Positions 49,546 through 56,822 of a DNA stretch of 56,822 nucleotides are shown here, piece by piece (position 1 is the stretch's first letter; each line of letters starts with the position of its first letter). The notes beneath the pieces were generated by a model, which worked only from the letters and a program-made list of their open reading frames with translations, was not told where the DNA came from and did no database searches. The DNA is taken from NCBI GenBank assembly GCA_015478945.1, contig JABUQX010059988.1:1-56822 (forward strand), in the 5' to 3' direction. The DNA is from Trachelipus rathkii (lineage: Eukaryota > Arthropoda > Malacostraca > Isopoda > Trachelipodidae). A program made the translations under genes and the position numbers.

Positions 49546-49680
49546 CTCCATCACCCTAAGTACAGTCAGTTAAACGGATACGGCGATTGGGCGAATGGTT
49601 CAAAAGTCTCCCCTGAAAAATGATACTTCTCAAAATTATGTTAAATCTTCATTCATGCAAGAAATTTTAAGCTAGTACTC
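49546..49680 (+). repeat. Dispersed repeat, copy A
   Basis: CTCCATCACC, then GATTGGGCGAATGGTTCAAA with AGTCTC, then ATTCATGCAAGAAA. The same order appears at 51050-51170. The family is unrecognised. Confidence 0.6.
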
Positions 49681-49989
49681 GATTCTAAAATTAGATGGAA
49701 CAGTTTGGTAGCCATGTTAGAACGATTCTTACAGTTTAAATCACCTTTTATATATAATATCGATATCTTGATATTCATGAGATGTAAATCAATATCAAAA
49801 CAATCTAACACTCCAGATTAGCTGCGTTACTAGTATAATCTTTTCTTTTACTATTTACCTTATTATCTGCTATTATATATTTATTATTATTATAATTTCC
49901 ACTACATCAATAAAGTCGGCATCAGATTATAGTACAACAACAATTAACAAGAACAACGAAGATAAATTAGCACTGCTACTGCAACTACT

Positions 49990-50002
49990 ACAATTACTAC
50001 TG

Positions 50003-50059
<57 letters not shown>

Positions 50060-50060
50060 G
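49990..50060 (+). repeat. (ACT)n trinucleotide microsatellite
   Basis: About twenty near-perfect CTA/ACT units. Confidence 0.95.
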
Positions 50061-51049
50061 ATACATCAAATAAATATCAGAATACGTCACTCACCCTCGC
50101 ATTCGCTAAATATGAAAATTTAATATGTAACAACAATTTCCTTACAAAGTTGGTTATATTTGAGTATTTGGTAACTGTTTCTTCATAAGGCTACAAATAA
50201 TTATAATTCAAAGCAATTATTGCGTTAAATTTTATTTTTATATATAATACTAAGATCGAACAAAACGGGTGCTCATAGGTACTTCCTCATCTTCAATTTG
50301 TGTCTAGAGAACCACTCTGCTCTTTATGGAGAAACGGTACAAATTGAGGGTATTACGACGCGCAAGAGGTTGCAAGACACAGAGTAACAATCTTGCGGCA
50401 TTTGAGCTGTCTTCAATATCAATTCAGTTTTTTATGTCATCACTACAAAAGGCATCACAACATAATACTTCTCACAACGACTGCTAGCAACAACATACAA
50501 CTATTACATACTACTACTACTGTACTTACTACTCTCCATGAACCTACAAAACATGAAATTGTCTTTCTCTGAACTAACATTGTCCACAACCACCTCAATA
50601 GGGGTTGGATGCCAAGCCAAACTTAGCATGTTTCTCCCTCTCTTTGGATTGGAAGTTCCCAGTGCAACGGCGGACTGGGTGCCACGACGACTTTATCGCG
50701 TATGTCCAATTTCTGCTACTCTTTATAAAATATCGATATAATAATATAATTATAATATAATATATATATATACATATTTATATACAATATATAGTATGTC
50801 TATATGTATAAAATAGCTCATTTTCTTTAAATTAAAATACCACTATTATAAATTAATATAAATATAATAGGCATATAAACTAGAGCTTTATCTGTAAAGT
50901 ATATTTGATATAAAAAAGATAATCTGATCTTATTTATTATTATAAATCTTCGTTATTTTATTTATACGAGAGAGCAACAACAATTAAAAGAAAAGTTTTT
51001 TTTGTGTAAATGAATTTACTAGCAGATAACCTACAAAAATACCTGGTTA
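50061..51049. other. Mixed-composition stretch, no gene recognised
   Basis: The segment 50270-50740 is less AT-rich. A 67-codon frame (50538-50741) carries no known motif. An inverted CAATTTGT / ACAAATTG pair lies near 50296 and 50339. Confidence 0.4.
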
Positions 51050-51170
51050 CCTCCATAAATTTATCACTCGAACCAATCAAGTACTGATTGGGAGAATGCT
51101 CAAAAGCTTCTCTCTATATAATTATTATCGGTAAGAGAGATTTTACAGCCGTAAACACCCCTTTCACGCA
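51050..51170 (+). repeat. Dispersed repeat, copy B
   Basis: Partner of 49546-49680: CTCCATAAATTTATCAC, then GATTGGGAGAATGCTCAAAA with GCTTCTC, then TTTCACGCAAAAA. Same strand, about 1.5 kb apart. Confidence 0.6.
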
Positions 51171-51179
51171 AAAAGCAGG

Positions 51180-51245
51180 AGAGAGATAGACGAGAGAGAG
51201 AGAGAGAGAGAGCGAAAGAGAGAGAGAGAGAAAAATGCATGAGAG
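51180..51245 (+). repeat. (GA)n microsatellite
   Basis: Two GA runs broken by CGAAAG, directly downstream of dispersed repeat copy B. Confidence 0.9.
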
Positions 51246-51349
51246 AGGGAGGTCGATATAGACACTAGACCGGACGAGAGCAGGTCCACGGGGTATAATG
51301 CAGTAAATGCAAATAGAAAAAGAACTTTTGGTTTTTCTCCATGAAAAAG

Positions 51350-51830
51350 AAGTAATATATTATATAAGATAATATAGTATAGATATAATATAGATATAGA
51401 TGTAAATAATATAAATATATATATTATGTATATATATACTATGATATATATATCATAATAATATTAATAGTACGTAAATTCCACCAATCTTTAATTTGGG
51501 TGAGTGAAGCGTGTAGCGGTAGTTGTGGTGTTTATTTTTAAATTAAATGAGTAACCTTTTTATTTAAAAATAAAACAAGATGTGTTTAACTTAAATACTT
51601 TTTTAATGTAATTTTTGTTTCTGAAACGATTTGTTAGGTGATTGAAGAAAAATATTAAGAAGGTTCGTATTCTGTAAAATGATTAATTTCAAAATATTTG
51701 AAAACCTAAGATTTCAAAGGATATGTATATATAATAAATATATAATATAGTATTTATATAATACTTATATATATATATTATAATATATTTATATATATTT
51801 ATTATATATAGTATATATATATGCGCTAAA
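51350..51830. other. TA arrays flanking a short unique stretch
   Basis: TA tracts at about 51350-51465 and 51720-51822. The unique AT-rich sequence between them has no gene. Confidence 0.6.
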
Positions 51831-51859
51831 CTTTCATACACTGTAGGTTTCCACTGTTC

Positions 51860-51982
51860 TGGCACCGTAATCCATCGAAGGATTGAGGGTCATTGACTCT
51901 GCAACGTGATCCGTCTAGGTTAGTTCATTGCCGCAATGTGATCCGCTAGGTTAGGTTCATCTGCCTGCACGGAATCCTCTAT
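51860..51982 (+). repeat. 33-bp tandem repeat with TAGGTTAG core
   Basis: Units begin TG(C/G)(A/C)A(C/T)GTGATCCG, continue TCTAGGTTAG-TTCATTGCC and are about 33 bp apart (starts near 51860, 51900, 51933 and 51965). The first and last units are diverged. Sequence on both sides is unrelated and flanked by TA arrays. Confidence 0.75.
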
Positions 51983-52059
51983 ATTGTTTTAGTCCTATCT
52001 CGTACTGCCTTGTTAAGTTTAGGTTAGGCATAAAGGTGATCAGCAAACGAACAGTGATT

Positions 52060-52215
52060 TAATTATATATATATATTAATATATATAAGATATATAAATA
52101 TATATAATAAATATTAATATTATTATTAGTAATTATATATATTATAATATATATATATATATATATCATAATATATATAAATATATTAAATAATACATAT
52201 ATATTATATATTATA
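52060..52215. repeat. (TA)n array
   Basis: Interrupted TA tract. Confidence 0.85.
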
Positions 52216-52465
52216 CCTGAAGTTCAATCTATACGTGTGTCAAACCGACCTCACCTTAGCTCGCTAGACTTTCCTTTACCTTCGTTCAGGCTACGGACGC
52301 CAGGCAAGCGAGTGGTTTGGTGCCACCTACCAGCAACGCGACCAAAGGTAATTGAAAGCGACAATTTTTCCTTAATATATATATATAATAATATATATAT
52401 CAGAAATATAATATATAAATAATATATATAAATATAAGTATAATATCTATATATATATCTATATG

Positions 52466-52497
<32 letters not shown>

Positions 52498-53860
52498 AAT
52501 ATATTCAGGAATTTTTTAATTGAATTGTGCCGGTATGTAGCTTCCCTATAAATATTTTTAGGTTTTAAATAAGAAATTAAAAATAAAAAATTATAATTAC
52601 AAAGCATTGAAAAACTTATATCTAAAGTGTAATGAAGATCTTATTTTTCCATAAATAAAAGAAAAACAACCACAAATAATAATAACAATAATAATTAATT
52701 CATTTAGAAATCTCGCTCTACCTGATCTTGGATAACAAAATCTTTGGCCCCGGCGGTGAAAGACTTCGGTCAAAATTTTACGTCAACTTTTAAGGGAAGC
52801 GGGCTAGTCTGTCCAACTTACTATAATAATCGTAATAATCGTATAATATAATATGAAGATTTCGGTTCCTCCCGTAAATATTTACGGAAAATGTGCTGGC
52901 TTTGTCGCATGTTTGTTTGAAAATTTTTGTATAAAATGTGTCTATTCTATATGAATTGTTAATTTTATTTAAAAATTATTAACAATTAAGTGTATTAACA
53001 AAATTGCATGAATTTAATTGAAATAATGCTTAATAGAATAAGTGTAGATTTATAGTTAAAGAAAAAAACGCTTTAAAAACTATCTATTATAAAACGCAGA
53101 CTCATTTAATTAAAGAAAAAAGATGGCAGGATAAATACTCAATGGAATGGTGATTAAAAATTAAGTATCTTGGTAAATATAATGTAAACAAGCTTTTCAT
53201 ACTAATAAATAGTACGTATTATAAGTATTAAAATATGTTTTCGATGTTCGTTAGCTATATATTATATATATATCTATAGTATTATATATAATATATATTA
53301 ATATATATAGTATATATATATATATATATAATTAACGTATACCTTGTAAATAATATATATACCTGCCTACCCAAGGTTATATTCTTCCAGGTTACGCACG
53401 AATATTATGTATATAATAATATATATATATATATATATCTATATATTATATATAATATATATATATATATATATTAGTATATATATTAGTATATATATTT
53501 ATATATATACTAATATTAATTAGTTTCTTGTTTGAAGTCACAATTTATGATCCAAATGAATAAAAAAAATAAGGTAAATTAAAAAATCCCCAATTATTGA
53601 GTAATCTGTAGTAGATATGACTTTTTTGTAAAATATATGTTAGTGTTCTGAAAAATAATTAAACATTTAAGAATGTTATTAAATTTATATATTATAAATA
53701 GATATTATAATATATATATATTATTTATATATATATAATCTATATATTATATAATTAATAATAGTATATATATATATATTATAATAATAATATTAATATA
53801 ATATATATAATATATATATATATAATAAATATATATATATTATATTGTATTAGTTTTCGA
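52216..53860. other. AT-rich stretch with TA arrays, no gene
   Basis: TA blocks lie at 52370-52505, 53260-53515 and 53695-53850. A GC-richer segment lies at 52220-52350. A perfect 16-bp palindrome, CCGTAAATATTTACGG, lies at 52872-52887. A 35-40-codon frame at about 52725-52850 is peptide-like but unsupported. Confidence 0.5.
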
Positions 53861-54225
53861 CTCCGTCAGTTTTTTTTTTTTTCCAATATTTTGAAGGGAT
53901 TTATCGAATTCTAATGACATATTTAATGGTGCGCGTACATGATTCAAAAAAATTATTAGGACTCGTTACCGTTCTTTACGACTCGTCAGTTTTAATTCCT
54001 TTTTTTTTTACTAAAAGGAATAAAATATAGTAAACAAGATGGCAGGAATCGGGGTCTCTCGCCTTCCGGGGAACGACGTGGTAGACTATTTCCTCCCCCC
54101 CTCCGGGGAGGTCTCCGAACCCCCGCTTTTGGTATTGTGTCGCGGGGTCTCCCCCTCTGCCCTAGGGGGGGTATGGAACGTCCCCCTCTCTGTTTCCATG
54201 TGGTTCGGCCCCACTTTGCTGCCGT
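53861..54225 (+). repeat. GC-rich dispersed repeat, right copy
   Basis: Inverted partner of 1261-1600. GACTCCGTCAGTTTT (53861) and GACTCGTCAGTTTT (53979) occur as an internal pair. The GC-rich core 54035-54215 begins AAGATGG and has an open frame from 54039 (MAGIGVSRLPGNDV and onward, rich in Pro, Ser, Gly and Val) that runs to 54332. The frame is not preserved in the left copy, so coding is doubtful. Its ATG context (AAG before, G after) is nonetheless favourable for translation. Confidence 0.65.
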
Positions 54226-55259
54226 GTAATACCTTAAAAATTTATTTAGTAATTTGTATCTTAAAAATAAATAAAAAAAATAATAAATTTTGTCATTTTC
54301 CTAACTACACTTTTACGAGGATTCCAAAATGATAAAGTTCCCTGTTTTAGTTTTAAAGATAAAAAAAAATACCGCGTATTACTTATTTGCTCACATGTCA
54401 ATTTTCCAACAAAATTAACCTCAGAGTTCAGACATGTAATTATTCGTATACTGTAGGTATACGTAGTTTTCAAGATATGGCTTTCGTGGTGATTTTGTCG
54501 TAAAAGTTTCTTTCTTCAATATATATAATAATATATAATATATATAAATAACTATATATATTATATATAATATATATATTATATTTAATAATAATATATA
54601 TAATTTATATAATATATTATATATATAGATATTATATATTAAAATATATAATATAATTATAGTTTATATAATTATTAATAATGCTATATGCCAATCAAAT
54701 GATTTAACAATATTATAAAAAAACACTTTAAGGGATATTGTAGTTAGACAAGATTCACACAAAACGCCTGAACCTTTCATAAAAATAACATCATATACTT
54801 ACAATATAACTTAAACTACTCAATATTAGATACTGTAGTTTCAATGATAACTACAACAAAGGGAGACAAATAAACTGACAATGAAGGAGAATAAAGAAAA
54901 ATAAAAAAGAACAAAATTAAAACCTCTTTTATACTTTTGAGCTCACAGCCTCAAAAAACCGGTAGTAAAGTAAAATTTTTCCCTAAAATTTATGTAGGTA
55001 AAACATAGGTGGACCCCGCAGCCCTGGACTGACTTCAAACAAACTTGAGGCCTAGTATTATATATATAATAATAATTAAACTATATATATTATATAAATA
55101 GTAATTAATATAATTATATATATTATAATCTTATACTAAATATAATATATATAACATATCATATATATATATATTATATATTATCTAATTTAATTATATA
55201 ATATAATTATAAAAATTTTAAATATTATATATAATATATAATATATATAAATAACTAAA

Positions 55260-55297
<38 letters not shown>

Positions 55298-55980
55298 ATA
55301 TATCTATATATATAAATATATATATATAATCTATAATATTTATATAATATTAATAATAAAATATATATAATAATAATATATAAAATATATAATATATTAT
55401 AATTTATTAAATAATATAATATATATATAAAGTACTATATATATATATACTATAATATTATTATATAAATATATATATAATATAAATATTATATATATAT
55501 ATATATTATATTATATATCTTAATATCTTAAATATATAAATTATGATAATATATGATATATATATATATACTATATATGTATACGTTAAGTTCTGAGAAG
55601 AACTGAATATTGAATGGAGTAAAGGCTCATTAATTATGACGATTTAGGGGAAAGAGAGAGTTTGTAATTGTCACGAATTATCTGGAATTTTGGAATAAAG
55701 TCTTAAACACTGGACCTATTATTTGCACGCAATTAAATTGCAGTTTTTGGCTTCTTTAAAAAATGAAAGTCTATGTGGAAAGTAACGTAGGACGTCCAAT
55801 CTTTATTTTTCTCATCATTAATTTATTAACACAACTTAAGATTCGTTCTCAAATGCAAAATATTTATTTCCTGTTTTTATAAATAAATTTAGACTTTAAG
55901 ATTTAAAAAAAAAAACTTTGCTGTTCCATTCAAAATGGTACGTATGGTCATCCCATTCTGCATATCCTGATCTATGATTG
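54226..55980. other. AT-rich stretch with TA arrays, no gene
   Basis: TA blocks at about 54520-54690 and 55060-55580. The unique sequence at 54690-55050 and 55585-55980 carries no recognisable motif. Confidence 0.5.
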
Positions 55981-56822
55981 CAGGTAAACATCCTCATTCC
56001 GCACATTATTAAAGATTCCCATCCGCACTTCGTCCTTTGCAGTGCGAATGTTGCGGATATTATTGTCGAGATTTTTGATTAAAGAATTTGTATATAAAAA
56101 GACTAGGAATGAATCTGATACGCGAGACTTAAATGAAAATCATGGATCCTACTTCAACTTGTGTAATGCTAAAGCACGATCTGCAGCCTGGAGTTCATAA
56201 ATAATTTGGTAAAACAGAGTCACAATTCAGATAGGAATGCAAAAAAAAAATAAGCGCTCCTTCTATTCTCGATGCAATACCAGCATTAATCTAAACGCTT
56301 AAGGAAGTACATTTGAAACTCTTCCAAAGATGAAAATGATGAACGGTTTAAAAAAAGAAATGAAAGATGTAATACAAGCTAGAGCTAGGAAATACGCTTC
56401 TGGTTTTCTGTGAATAATGACCTTTCCATACCTATTACAAACTTACTTAGATCCCGTTAGAAAGGCAAGTTTTTTTGTGACACCATATTAGAACAAGTTA
56501 ATCGTCACTTTGTGTGTCAGTTGAAAAACTTCAATCCGAACAGTCTATGAATTCGCACACTCATTGAAAGGAAAAACAATGAAATCTACAGAACCAAAAT
56601 TTTCTACAAGTAAATCAATTTACAGTTTCAACTGGAACATTTTTTGCGTCTCAGTATGATTGAAGGAACACACGCTTGACGAAATATAGTGAGCGCAAAT
56701 GATTGAAAAACCTACACCACATAGAAAAACGACTAGATAACAAATGATTGATGATAATATCAGTTGGTGTGAAAGTTAAGCAACAATGTTTACCGTCATG
56801 TCTGAGATAGGAGACTTGCAAG
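55980..56822 (+). pseudogene. hAT-like transposase remnant, running off the window edge
   Basis: Plus-strand fragments in order: DPTSTCVMLKHDLQPGV near 56146, like the RWNSTYYMLKR segment of hAT transposases; DAIPALI-stop-TLKEV near 56269, like the IPxIRxLK segment; ERFKKEMKDVIQARARKYAS near 56343; and TYLDPVRKASFF at 56451-56486, the TYLDPRFKxxFF signature with two changes. Stops and frameshifts separate them. It is a different insertion from 8276-14110 and in the opposite orientation. The dimerisation domain, if kept, would lie beyond the window. No terminal inverted repeat is identified at the left. Confidence 0.5.

Noticed and set aside
52251..52607. 118-codon minus-strand frame
   Set aside because: Most of it is a translated TA array (Ile/Tyr repeats).

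Overview
This window looks like intergenic or intronic DNA from a large, repeat-rich animal genome. It is very AT-rich, with more than thirty (TA)n or (TA/TAT)n microsatellite tracts and smaller (GA)n, (ATT)n, (ACT)n, (CAG)n, (TG)n and poly-T tracts. There are no long open frames. What can be recognised is decayed transposable elements of arthropod style: an APE-type non-LTR retrotransposon family, BED-finger hAT transposases, a tRNA-derived SINE, MITEs and foldback elements. An arthropod, possibly a decapod crustacean, is my inference from this texture and from the wording of the retroelement motifs. It is not proven by the sequence.

Layout, left to right. 1-4100: AT-rich DNA with TA arrays, a short direct repeat (126-210 and 3297-3377) and one copy of a GC-rich dispersed repeat (1261-1600). 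4120-7372: plus-strand non-LTR retrotransposon with decayed endonuclease and reverse transcriptase (RT). 8095-8254: a minus-strand candidate exon directly beside the end of a hAT element. 8276-14110: a decayed hAT transposon whose transposase runs on the minus strand. It carries TA arrays and two copies of a MITE family (11766-12179 and 12345-12840). 15324-15805: a 482-bp foldback element with near-perfect inner arms. 17000-21000: the longest stretch poor in microsatellites, with two candidate spliced exons (17783-17870, 18029-18088) and a SINE (18337-18510).

21-44 kb is mostly AT-rich DNA of irregular texture in which I recognise no gene. It holds a weak RT-like trace (32.3-32.95 kb), a GC-richer patch (35.57-35.93 kb), an imperfect duplication (38.86-39.48 kb) and a CAG tract with a Gln-rich frame (40.5 kb). 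44145-47990 is a second copy of the non-LTR family on the minus strand, recognisable by colinear landmarks but about 1.6 times longer between them. 48-56 kb holds more TA arrays, a dispersed repeat pair (49546-49680 and 51050-51170), a 33-bp tandem repeat (51860-51982) and the inverted partner of the 1261-1600 repeat (53861-54225). The window ends inside a second hAT-like transposase remnant (about 55980-56822).

No host gene can be named. The most useful observations are the nested TE structure (microsatellites and MITEs inside a hAT beside a candidate exon), the MITE family with an internal CCTAA-rich core, the long hairpin at 15.3-15.8 kb, the GC-rich repeat family with a shared AAGATGG start context, and the opposed retroelement copies. 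All domain calls rest on reading motifs by eye; no database search was possible.
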